Source: Candidatus Hydrogenedentes bacterium UBA2224 (GTDB taxonomy: Bacteria > Hydrogenedentota > Hydrogenedentia > Hydrogenedentales > SLHB01). From it: a stretch of 31,284 bases of DNA. Location: contig DDYW01000047.1 of NCBI GenBank assembly GCA_002348185.1, positions 1 to 31,284 of the forward strand, written 5' to 3'. Shown here piece by piece: positions 15,213 through 22,645 of this stretch (position 1 is its first letter; every line of letters starts with the position of its first letter). The notes under the pieces are model-generated. The model was not told the origin of the DNA. It made no database searches and saw only the letters and a program-made list of their open reading frames with translations. The position numbers and the translations under genes were made by a program.

Positions 15213-18200
15213 TTGACGGGTTATATCCGAATCCTGGCGCTCCTGGGCGTAATCGCGGGAGCGGGATGGACGTCGTACGGCGAAGATTGGCCCATGTGGC
15301 GCTACGATGAAGGACGCACGGCGAGCAGTCCTGAAGAGTTGCCCGGCGAATTGCATCTCCAGTGGCTGAACCACTATCCGACGCGGACCCCGGTGTGGGA
15401 AGACCCCCTCAATCAGGATCTGATGCCGTATGACGCAGTGTTCGAACCGGTGGTTGCGGGGAATACGGCGTATCTGGGTTTCAACGACAGCGACAAGGTT
15501 ATCGCGCTCGACCTCCGGACGGGCGAAGAGCGGTGGGTTTACTATTGCGATGGTCCCGTGCGGCTCCCCCCCGTGGTCTGGCGGGACCGCGTCCTTTTTG
15601 TCAGCGATGACGGCCATCTGTATTGTGTTCGGGCATCGGACGGCTCGCTGGTGTGGAAGCGCCGCGGCGGGCCCTCGGACCGCAAGATTCTCGGCAACAG
15701 CCGACTAATCTCCACCTGGCCGGCGCGGGGCGGCCCAGTGGTGAGCGAGGGCGTGGTCTATTGGGCCGCCAGCATCTGGCCGTTCATGGGCATATTCCTG
15801 TACGCGCACGACATCGAATCAGGCGACCTGGTCTGGCTGAACGACGGGGAAAGCGCGCGGTTCCGGCAGCAGCCGCACGGCGGCGCGGTATCGTTCGCCA
15901 ATGTGGCGCCGCAGGGCCCGTTTGCCCTCAACGGCGACGCGCTCCTGGTGTCCGGGGGGCGCTCCGTCCCGGCAGTGTTTGAACGGTCAAGCGGGGCATT
16001 CCGCTATTACCGGGTTGCGGATTACAACAAGACCGGCGGCACGTTTATCGCCACGATGGGAGACCTCTTTGTCAATCATTACCGCGAACGGGTCACGTCC
16101 GTCTACAACCTGGCGGATGGCGAACTGGTGTGTCCACAGATTGGCAAGCACCCCGTATTGACGCGGGAGTCGATTTATCTGTCGGGCCCCGAGATTGCCG
16201 CCATCGACATGCCGGCCTTTCAACGGGACCCGGCGACACTGGAAGGAGCGGCGGCCTGGTCGCTTGCCGTTGACGCGTCCGGCGACCTCATCAAGGCGGG
16301 GACCCGTCTGTATGCGGGCGGGGAGGGGCGCATCACGGCGGTCGAGTCCCCGGGACCGGGCGGCGAGCCCCGCGTAGCGTGGGTCAAGGCCGTGGATGGC
16401 AAGATTGAGCGGCTGGTCGCGGCCAACGGCGCCCTGCTGGCGGTCACGCACGACGGCCGGATCATGGCGTTCGGGTCAACGCCGGGAACGCCGGTGGTGC
16501 GGCCGCTGCCCCCGTCAATCACCAGCCCGCCGGAACCGGCCCTGAAACAGGCCGATGCGATTCTTGCACAGACGGGGATTCGAGAAGGTTACGCCCTGGT
16601 CTACGGACCGGGGGACGGCACGCTGGTGGAGGCACTGGCCGCGAAATCGAATCTGCACCTGGTGGCCGTCAGCGCCGATCCGGGCGAAGTCGAGCGGCTG
16701 AGACGGAAATTCGACGGGCTCGGCCTGTCGGGAGAACGCGTGGCGGTGCTGGAAGGCGACCCCTTTACCCTCGAACTGCCTCCGTACTGGGCCTCGCTCA
16801 CGGTGGTCCAGGAATTGAGCGCCAAGCGCTGGCCGCGAGACGAAGCCCTGCTGGACCGGCTGTTTCACGCTGCCCGGCCCTATGATGGGACGATTTGGCT
16901 GGAGAATTCGCCTGAGAACCAGCCCCTGCTCGCCGTGTGCGAGGCATCGGAACTGCCCGGGCTGCGCTGCCGCGAGGATGACGCGCTGATCATCGCCCGT
17001 GAAGGCCCCCTGCCGGGCTCGGCCTGGTGGACGCACAATCTGGGCAGCGCGGCGCAGACCGCGAAATCAGATGATACGCTGGTGCGCCTGCCCCTGGGTC
17101 TCTTGTGGTTTGGCGGCAGTTCCAATCTGGATGTGCTGCCGCGCCACGGGCACGGCCCGTCGGAACAGGTGGTGAACGGACGCCTGTTCATCCAGGGCGT
17201 GGATTGCATGAGTGCGCGGGACGTCTATACGGGCAGGATCATCTGGAAACGGATACTCCACGACCTGGGCACGTACGACATCTACTATAACGAGACCTAC
17301 AAGGAAGCGCCGACCGATACCCGCTACAACCAGGTGCATATTCCCGGGGCCAACGCCCGGGGCACGAACTTCGTCGCGACCGTGGACTCCGTGTATGTCA
17401 TTCAGGGGACCGAAACGCATGTGCTCGATGCGGCGACCGGCGCCACCACGAACATCTTCCGGTTCCCGCCCGTCGACCCCGAAGCGCGAAAAAAACAGTA
17501 TCCGGAGTGGGGGTACATCGGCGTGTCCGGCGAACTGCTGATCGCCGGCGCGCATTTCGTCGCCTTTTCGGACGTGGCTCCGGTGAAGTCCGCCGAATAC
17601 TCGTTATGGTCGGACTACGACTGCACCGCCAGCCGGGACCTGGTGGTGATGAACCGGCACAGCGGCGAAATCCTCTGGTCTATGCCTTCGCGCCACGGGT
17701 TTCTGCATAACGGGATTGCGATCGGCAACGGCACCCTGTACTGCCTGGACAAAATGCCTCCGGGCATTGAAGACCGCCTCCGCCGGCGCGGCATCGAGCC
17801 GGAGACCTCCCCCCGGCTGCTCGCGCTGGACCTGCAAACCGGCCAGATCCGGTGGGAAACCGATCAGAACGTGTTCGGCTCGTTCCTGAGCTATTCCGAA
17901 GCGCACGACCTGCTGTTGCAGGCCACCCGCCCCTCGCGCGACACCGTGGAGGGCGAAGAAGGCAAACGCATGATTGCCTATCGGGGGCAGGACGGACAGA
18001 TCCTCTGGGACAAGGAGATCGCCTACGCGACGTTTCCCATTCTGCATAACGACCGCATCATCACGGAGACCACGTGCCTGAACGTGACGACCGGCGAACT
18101 GCTGACCCGGGAACATCCCCTGACCGGCGAAGAAATGCCCTGGACCTTTACGCGCGCCTACGGATGCAACTACCCCATCGCGGCCGAGAACCTGTTGACG

Positions 18201-18977
18201 TTCCGGTCGGGCGCGGCAGGGTTTTTCGACCTGCTCAACGACGGGGGCACGGGCAATTTCGGCGGCTTCAAATCGGGCTGCAGCAACAGCCTCATCATTG
18301 CCGACGGGGTGCTCAATGCGCCGGATTACACCCGCACGTGCTCCTGCGCGTATCAAAACCAGACGTCGCTGGCCATGGTCCACATGCCGGAAGCAGAGAT
18401 GTGGACCTTCAACTCGGTCGGCGACCCCAAGGCCTCCATCGTCCGCCTGGGCATCAATCTGGGCGCTCCCGGCGACCGGCGGCTGGAAGACGGCACCCTG
18501 TGGCTGGACTACCCCGACGTCGGGGGGCCGTCCCCGAAAATCGCGGTGACCTCGCTGCCGGAAACCGTGCACTGGTTCCGCCATCACTCGTCGCGCATTC
18601 AGCAAGGCGCGTATCCGTGGGTGGCGGCATCCGGCGCCCTCGGCCTTCAGACGCTCCGCGTCCCGCTTCAGCCCGAGGGCGCGCCCGAAAAACGGTACCG
18701 GATCCGGCTCTTCTTCGCGGAGAACGCCGGTGCGGAACCCGCGGAACGCGTCTTTGACGTCAGGCTGCAGGGCGCCGTCGCAGCGGAAGGCGTGGATATC
18801 GCGACCCTGGCGGGCGGCCCGTACCGGGAACACGTGCTCGAGTTTCCGGGCATCGCCGTGACGAATGACCTGGTGATTGAGCTGACGCCGCGTTCCAGGC
18901 TGGAGACCCTCCTCTGTGGCGTGGAAATGGTCGCGGAGGATAGCCATCCGGAGAAGGTCGCCCAAGCCCATGAGTAG
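15213..18977 (+). CDS. secreted PQQ-like beta-propeller protein with methyltransferase-like insert and malectin-like C-terminus
   Basis: Function unknown; predicted extracytoplasmic. The 1254-residue protein starts with a signal peptide (about 1-21), followed by DWPMWRYDEGRTASSP, the usual entry to PQQ-like propellers. Blades with VIALDLRTGEERWVY, YCVRASDGSLVWKR and later MSARDVYTGRIIWKR, LDLQTGQIRWE and AYRGQDGQILWD repeats cover about 22-430 and 625-1100. Between them (about 445-600) is a Rossmann-like segment with VYGPGDGTLVEALA, HLVAVSADPGEVERLR and RVAVLEGD, which follows the motif order of class I methyltransferases. The last 150 residues look malectin-like (YRIRLFFAE, ERVFDVRLQG, LVIELTPR). 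There is no CxxCH haem motif. The TTG start follows GGAGG and begins the signal peptide. The stop overlaps the next gene by 8 bases. Typical quinoprotein dehydrogenases lack the insert. Confidence 0.75.
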   Translation: MTGYIRILALLGVIAGAGWTSYGEDWPMWRYDEGRTASSPEELPGELHLQWLNHYPTRTPVWEDPLNQDLMPYDAVFEPVVAGNTAYLGFNDSDKVIALDLRTGEERWVYYCDGPVRLPPVVWRDRVLFVSDDGHLYCVRASDGSLVWKRRGGPSDRKILGNSRLISTWPARGGPVVSEGVVYWAASIWPFMGIFLYAHDIESGDLVWLNDGESARFRQQPHGGAVSFANVAPQGPFALNGDALLVSGGRSVPAVFERSSGAFRYYRVADYNKTGGTFIATMGDLFVNHYRERVTSVYNLADGELVCPQIGKHPVLTRESIYLSGPEIAAIDMPAFQRDPATLEGAAAWSLAVDASGDLIKAGTRLYAGGEGRITAVESPGPGGEPRVAWVKAVDGKIERLVAANGALLAVTHDGRIMAFGSTPGTPVVRPLPPSITSPPEPALKQADAILAQTGIREGYALVYGPGDGTLVEALAAKSNLHLVAVSADPGEVERLRRKFDGLGLSGERVAVLEGDPFTLELPPYWASLTVVQELSAKRWPRDEALLDRLFHAARPYDGTIWLENSPENQPLLAVCEASELPGLRCREDDALIIAREGPLPGSAWWTHNLGSAAQTAKSDDTLVRLPLGLLWFGGSSNLDVLPRHGHGPSEQVVNGRLFIQGVDCMSARDVYTGRIIWKRILHDLGTYDIYYNETYKEAPTDTRYNQVHIPGANARGTNFVATVDSVYVIQGTETHVLDAATGATTNIFRFPPVDPEARKKQYPEWGYIGVSGELLIAGAHFVAFSDVAPVKSAEYSLWSDYDCTASRDLVVMNRHSGEILWSMPSRHGFLHNGIAIGNGTLYCLDKMPPGIEDRLRRRGIEPETSPRLLALDLQTGQIRWETDQNVFGSFLSYSEAHDLLLQATRPSRDTVEGEEGKRMIAYRGQDGQILWDKEIAYATFPILHNDRIITETTCLNVTTGELLTREHPLTGEEMPWTFTRAYGCNYPIAAENLLTFRSGAAGFFDLLNDGGTGNFGGFKSGCSNSLIIADGVLNAPDYTRTCSCAYQNQTSLAMVHMPEAEMWTFNSVGDPKASIVRLGINLGAPGDRRLEDGTLWLDYPDVGGPSPKIAVTSLPETVHWFRHHSSRIQQGAYPWVAASGALGLQTLRVPLQPEGAPEKRYRIRLFFAENAGAEPAERVFDVRLQGAVAAEGVDIATLAGGPYREHVLEFPGIAVTNDLVIELTPRSRLETLLCGVEMVAEDSHPEKVAQAHE

Positions 18978-20070
18978 ACGGGGTCAAACGCCGGCCAGGG
19001 ACAGGACGAACCGCGGTTCCCGCGCGGTGAAACTGGCGCTGACGCTGACGCTGGCGCTCGTGCCCGCGGCGATGGTCCTGGCCTGTGAAATCCCCGTGTA
19101 TCAGTGGGCGCTGTTGAACTGGGAACCGGATGTCTACGAGCTTCTGGTCTTTCATGACGAACCGCTCCCGCCCGACACCGCGCAGGCCCTGCACGCGTTG
19201 ACGGAGCAGGCGCCGTCCGCGCAACAGGCGCTCAACATTCGGGTCCGCGTCGTCGGGCCGGGGCCGGATGCGGAAGAAGACGCGGCGCGAATTCGGCAGC
19301 GTGAGGGGGCCGGGACCTCCCCGTGGATGGCATTGCGGCACCCGGGCATGCCCCCGGAAATTCCCAGCCTGTGGACCACGGGCGCGACCCCCGAAACCCT
19401 CCGGCAGCTCTCCCATTCCGCGGCACGGGACAGCATCACCGGCGCCCTGCTCCGGGGGACCTCCCACGTCTGGGTATTGCTGGAATGCGGCGACCCGGAA
19501 AAGGACGCCGGCGCGCGGAACCGGCTTGAAACGGCCCTGGCGGCCATGGCTACCGAAATCAACCCCGAGACCATCTCCCCCAACGCCCACATCACGCACG
19601 AAATCGTGGCGCTGCGCCGGGACGATCCCGCGGAGGCGCTCCTCGTCCAGACCCTGCTGCGAAGCGAGCCGGACCTCCTGGCGTACGATGAGCCGATGGT
19701 GTTTCCGGTATTCGGCCGGGGCCGCGCCCTGTATGCGCTGGTCGGCGCCGGGATCTCGTCCGATACCCTCCGGGACGCGTGTGTGTACGTGGCCGGGCGG
19801 TGTTCGTGCCTCGTAAAAGACCAGAACCCGGGGGTCGATTTGCTGCTGGCCGCAAACTGGGCCGGCGCCGCGACATCGGTCGCGGAGGCGCTGCCCCCGT
19901 CTCCGGAGCCGACGGACGCCGCGGTGACGGAGGCCATGGCGACCGTGCCGGGTCCGCAATTCACTCCCGGACGGTACATCCTGGCGGCGCTGGCAGTGGC
20001 CCTGGTGCTGGTGGCCGTGGTCTCCGCGGTACTCTTGCACCGCTCCTTTTCCCCCTCTTCGCCGCGATAG
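18970..20070 (+). CDS. lipoprotein with C-terminal membrane anchor, planctomycete-type hypothetical
   Basis: Function unknown. The 366-residue protein has a hydrophobic N-terminus ending in the lipobox VLAC (Cys39), followed at once by CEIPVYQWALLNWEPDVYELLVFH. I recall the same start (CxxPVFRYALExWxxDxYE) in many planctomycete and verrucomicrobial hypotheticals. A mixed alpha/beta region follows, then FGRGRALYALVGAGI and VYVAGRCSCLVKDQNPGVDLL with a CxC pair, and a C-terminal membrane helix (about 336-357) with a short basic tail. The ATG lies inside the end of the PQQ-like gene (8-base overlap), so the two products are translationally coupled and probably work together at the membrane. The thioredoxin-like look of the first domain is only an impression. 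Confidence 0.65.
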   Translation: MSRRGQTPARDRTNRGSRAVKLALTLTLALVPAAMVLACEIPVYQWALLNWEPDVYELLVFHDEPLPPDTAQALHALTEQAPSAQQALNIRVRVVGPGPDAEEDAARIRQREGAGTSPWMALRHPGMPPEIPSLWTTGATPETLRQLSHSAARDSITGALLRGTSHVWVLLECGDPEKDAGARNRLETALAAMATEINPETISPNAHITHEIVALRRDDPAEALLVQTLLRSEPDLLAYDEPMVFPVFGRGRALYALVGAGISSDTLRDACVYVAGRCSCLVKDQNPGVDLLLAANWAGAATSVAEALPPSPEPTDAAVTEAMATVPGPQFTPGRYILAALAVALVLVAVVSAVLLHRSFSPSSPR

Positions 20071-20074
20071 TCCG

Positions 20075-20080
20075 TATAAT
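20075..20080 (+). promoter_or_regulatory. TATAAT -10 box before the SixA-like gene
   Basis: A perfect TATAAT lies four bases after the lipoprotein stop and about 52 bases before the SixA start. No good -35 is visible 16-18 bases upstream, so it may be weak or need an activator. Confidence 0.45.
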
Positions 20081-20131
20081 ACAAGCGAACTCACGAGAAC
20101 CGGCGCAATGCATTCAACGGAGGTTTCAACC

Positions 20132-20605
20132 ATGAGACTGTACCTGGTGCAGCACGGCGAAGCGATGGAGAAATCCGAGAATTCGGACCGCCCGCTTACG
20201 GCGTCGGGACGGGCCGGCGTGGCTGCGGTGGGAGGTCTCCTGCGCAAGGCAGGGGTAACCATCCCGCGAATCGAGCACAGCAGCAAAACCCGCGCGAAAG
20301 AGACGGCCCAACTGCTGGCCGAGGCGGTCGGCGCCCTCGAGGTGCGGGAGCGCAAGGACCTCGCCCCCAACGACCCGGTGGACATCGTCTGCAAGTCGCT
20401 GAAAAACGTGGACAGCGATCTCATGCTGGTGGGGCATCTGCCGTTCATGAGCAAACTGGCCTCGCTCCTGGTGACCGGCGATGAATATGCCGACGTCCTG
20501 TCCTTCCAAACGGGCTGCGTGGCCTGCCTGGAACGTGACGTAGACGCCACCTGGCGCGTGGCCTGGATGGTGGCGCCTGAACTCGCCCGCGCGGAATACT
20601 CCTGA
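20132..20605 (+). CDS. sixA: SixA-type phosphohistidine phosphatase
   Basis: Histidine-phosphatase superfamily protein; SixA removes phosphate from phosphohistidine in phosphorelay or PTS proteins. In this 157-residue protein the N-terminal motif is MRLYLVQHGEA with the catalytic His8. Gln replaces the Arg of the textbook RHG, a change I recall as common in this subgroup. PLTASGRAGV, SSKTRAKETAQLL and LMLVGHLPFMSKLASLL, with the second active-site histidine, complete the fold. The ATG at 20132 follows CGGAGG; the upstream ATG at 20108 has no such site. No histidine-containing phosphotransfer protein or PTS gene is nearby, so its partner is unknown. It runs convergent to the FapA-like gene. 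Confidence 0.88.
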   Translation: MRLYLVQHGEAMEKSENSDRPLTASGRAGVAAVGGLLRKAGVTIPRIEHSSKTRAKETAQLLAEAVGALEVRERKDLAPNDPVDIVCKSLKNVDSDLMLVGHLPFMSKLASLLVTGDEYADVLSFQTGCVACLERDVDATWRVAWMVAPELARAEYS

Positions 20606-20653
20606 CGGTTTCTTGTCGGGCGGTCCCGGGAGGTAGCGTCGCGCCTGGCGCGC

Positions 20654-22084
20654 TTAGCGTGCGCTGTCGCGGGCTGCGCGCAGCGCAATCGGCTGGAATT
20701 CGATGCCGTTCTTCCCCACCACGGCACGAACCGGCCCGAGAAGGGTCTCCCGCAGCCGCACGCGGTGCGTGTAGATGTCGAAGACGGTTTCGGGATACGC
20801 GACGGCCTGGATGATGATCTGGGGACGGCCCCGGCTGTGCAGGTGGGCCAGCAGTTCGTCCCGCTCCGATTCGAGCGTTTCCAGGGTGGAGCGCATGTCG
20901 TCCGTATTGCCTGCAAGCTGTCTGAGAGCCTCTCGAGCGCTGTCGCTCAGCACGCTCTTCTTGCGCTTGAGGTCACTGAGCGCACCCTGAATCTTCTTGA
21001 GGCTGTCGCGGATGCGATTGATCTCGGCTTCCTTCTCGCCGATCGCCCGGGCGAGTGCAGGGTCCAGCTCAATGGCCAGCCGCGTGCGTACCAGGCCCTC
21101 GCTGCCGGCCTGTTTCACCCGGATGCTCCCCTGGGCAACGACACTCCCCCCTACCAGGCGGCCGCCCGGCATGATGAACGAACCCTTGGTGAACACATTG
21201 GAGTTGACCGTTTCGCTCTCAATTACGACGTCGTCCCCGGCTTCGATGTCGGTTTCCACGAGAAAACGAACCTGCACCCGGCCGCCCGCCTTGATGCGGT
21301 GATGGCCGCCGCCAGTGATACCGCGGCGCACGAGCAGGTTGCCCCCGGCGTCGATACCCGCGCCCTCGACGATGCCACGCACCTCGACGTCGCCATCGGC
21401 CCGGATACGGGCCTCCGCCTCAACGTCGCCCTCGACGAACACCGCCCCCGTGTGGTCGATGTTCCCGGACGCCAGACCCACGTTGCCGTCAACGACATAG
21501 ATCGGGTCGACGCTCAGCAACAGCCTGGAGTACCGGACGCGTCCGCTGCGCGTCGCACGGAACTCGAAGCCGTCTTCACTGACCTTTACATTTGTGCCGC
21601 ACCGGACCCGCAGGGTCTTCGGCGTGTCCACGGGAATGCGGTTCCCAAAGACATCCCGTCCGTTCTGGCCGGGTTCAGGGGGCCACACGCGAGCGATCAG
21701 CTCACCTTCCCGAACAGAGGGGTCGCCCGTCCGTTCGCGGTAATCGAGCGCGCCGGTCGTCTCGTCAACGACGAAGCCGGAACTGAAAAAATCGCGCGTC
21801 CATTCGATCCTGGCATCTTTCGAGAGCACGGGCGCCACGCCCTCTACCAGCGCCACGCCGCGGATCCGTCCGTCCTCGCCCGGTGACGCCTCCGACAGAA
21901 CCTTCCAGAGCTCGGCTTTCGAGGGAATCACCGCGACGCCGAGGGCCGTGAGCTCTTCCACAATGGCATCAACGATGGCCCGTCGTTGGGCCTCAGGCAC
22001 GGCACCGCTGCAGAGGACGGCGAGCCTATCCTCTGTCACCGAGAGGTGAACGTCGGGTCGGCTCTGGTCGGTGACTTCGCCCAT
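20654..22084 (-). CDS. FapA / DUF342 family polymer-forming protein
   Basis: DUF342 proteins have a right-handed parallel beta-helix and often act in cell-surface or flagellar assembly; the exact role here is unknown. The 476-residue protein has an N-terminal DUF342-type domain (1-100) and a linker VWPPEPGQNGRDVFGNRIPV. A beta-helix of repeated G-x-V/I strands follows (about 165-330: VDGNVGLASGNIDHTGAVFVEGDV, IRADGDVEVRGIVEG, GGRLVGGSVVAQGSIRV). A coiled coil (about 345-435) precedes the C-terminal beta strands. No signal peptide or flagellar neighbours are present. A candidate minus-strand promoter lies about 100 bases upstream; the ATG lacks a clear ribosome site. Confidence 0.82.
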   Translation of the reverse strand: MGEVTDQSRPDVHLSVTEDRLAVLCSGAVPEAQRRAIVDAIVEELTALGVAVIPSKAELWKVLSEASPGEDGRIRGVALVEGVAPVLSKDARIEWTRDFFSSGFVVDETTGALDYRERTGDPSVREGELIARVWPPEPGQNGRDVFGNRIPVDTPKTLRVRCGTNVKVSEDGFEFRATRSGRVRYSRLLLSVDPIYVVDGNVGLASGNIDHTGAVFVEGDVEAEARIRADGDVEVRGIVEGAGIDAGGNLLVRRGITGGGHHRIKAGGRVQVRFLVETDIEAGDDVVIESETVNSNVFTKGSFIMPGGRLVGGSVVAQGSIRVKQAGSEGLVRTRLAIELDPALARAIGEKEAEINRIRDSLKKIQGALSDLKRKKSVLSDSAREALRQLAGNTDDMRSTLETLESERDELLAHLHSRGRPQIIIQAVAYPETVFDIYTHRVRLRETLLGPVRAVVGKNGIEFQPIALRAARDSAR

Positions 22085-22181
22085 GAACTGTGATTACTAC
22101 TTAAAACTACCCAGATTTAAGCGTTTCCGTGGCATATGATGGACGTACGGTACATGCCGGTTACAACAACAGGCCAACATG

Positions 22182-22211
22182 GTTATAGACGATTAGACCA
22201 GTTTTTTGCAA
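22182..22211 (-). promoter_or_regulatory. promoter for the FapA-like gene
   Basis: On the minus strand TTGCAA (22211-22206), an 18-base spacer, and TATAAC (22187-22182, 5/6 match). Transcription would start about 90 bases before the ATG at 22084. Confidence 0.5.
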
Positions 22212-22288
22212 GATAGTTGTAGAAATTGCCCAAATCGCCGCGTAAGCACGACGTAGATGCGTGCCTGGCGCAGTCCAGCGAGGAGGTG

Positions 22289-22322
22289 TGGACGCGGTGG
22301 ACGGGATGGACGGGATGGACGC
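22289..22322 (+). repeat. 9-bp tandem repeat, TGGAC orientation
   Basis: TGGAC recurs at 22289, 22298, 22307 and 22316, an exact 9-base period; the commonest unit is TGGACGGGA. It mirrors the GTCCA cluster 210 bases downstream, so the two could pair in single-stranded DNA or RNA. Confidence 0.85.
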
Positions 22323-22397
22323 CCCGAGCCTTAACGACGCCGCGGGGCTCTAGGCCGCGGGCGAAGTTCATGAACCCGGCGTCGTCCATTTTCCGAA

Positions 22398-22414
22398 CGA
22401 CACCGAAGGTGTCG
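22398..22414. repeat. perfect 7-bp hairpin
   Basis: CGACACC and GGTGTCG enclose GAA. It lies between the two repeat clusters and has no T-tract, so it is not a standard terminator. Confidence 0.6.
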
Positions 22415-22456
22415 AATTTGAGTGAAACCCGTGGGTCAGGTGCGTTCCCCCATCCC

Positions 22457-22476
22457 CAACCCCCGAACGGGGGTTG
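22457..22476. repeat. perfect 8-bp hairpin
   Basis: CAACCCCC and GGGGGTTG enclose GAAC. It may end the transcript of the minus-strand glycosidase gene that stops at 22646, but no T-tract follows on either strand. Confidence 0.6.
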
Positions 22477-22527
22477 AACAGCTCCGGCATTTTTGTTCGA
22501 CCCCTTCCCAATCGTCCAGGCAGGCGC

Positions 22528-22577
22528 GTCCATGTGGTCCATAGGGTCCATAGCGTCCATAGGGTCCACCTGGTCCA
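22528..22577 (-). repeat. 9-bp tandem repeat, opposite orientation
   Basis: GTCCA recurs at 22528, 22537, 22546, 22555, 22564 and 22573, six units with an exact 9-base period. The minus-strand unit is TGGACCCTA. Read as protein it gives the repeating WT-W-T or VDPMD patterns of spurious frames. Confidence 0.88.
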
Positions 22578-22645
22578 CCACGCCACCGCCGATTGCCTCC
22601 CTCGAGGATCTTCTGGTCCGAGCGCCCTGTCGGTGAAGCGCCCGA

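Larger units (their letters stand above)
22085..22645. other. intergenic region with repeats and hairpins
   Basis: These 561 bases lie between the end of a glycosidase-like gene and the start of the FapA-like gene, both on the minus strand. The FapA-proximal 130 bases are AT-rich and hold a promoter. The rest is a patchwork: two oppositely oriented 9-bp repeat clusters (22289-22322 and 22528-22577), a self-complementary CCGCGG pair near 22342-22362, and two perfect hairpins (22398-22414, 22457-22476). Open frames cross it, but their products are only repeat translations. Confidence 0.6.

Noticed and set aside
22289..22577. CRISPR-like array
   Set aside because: Units are 9 bases with no unique spacers, and no Cas genes are present.
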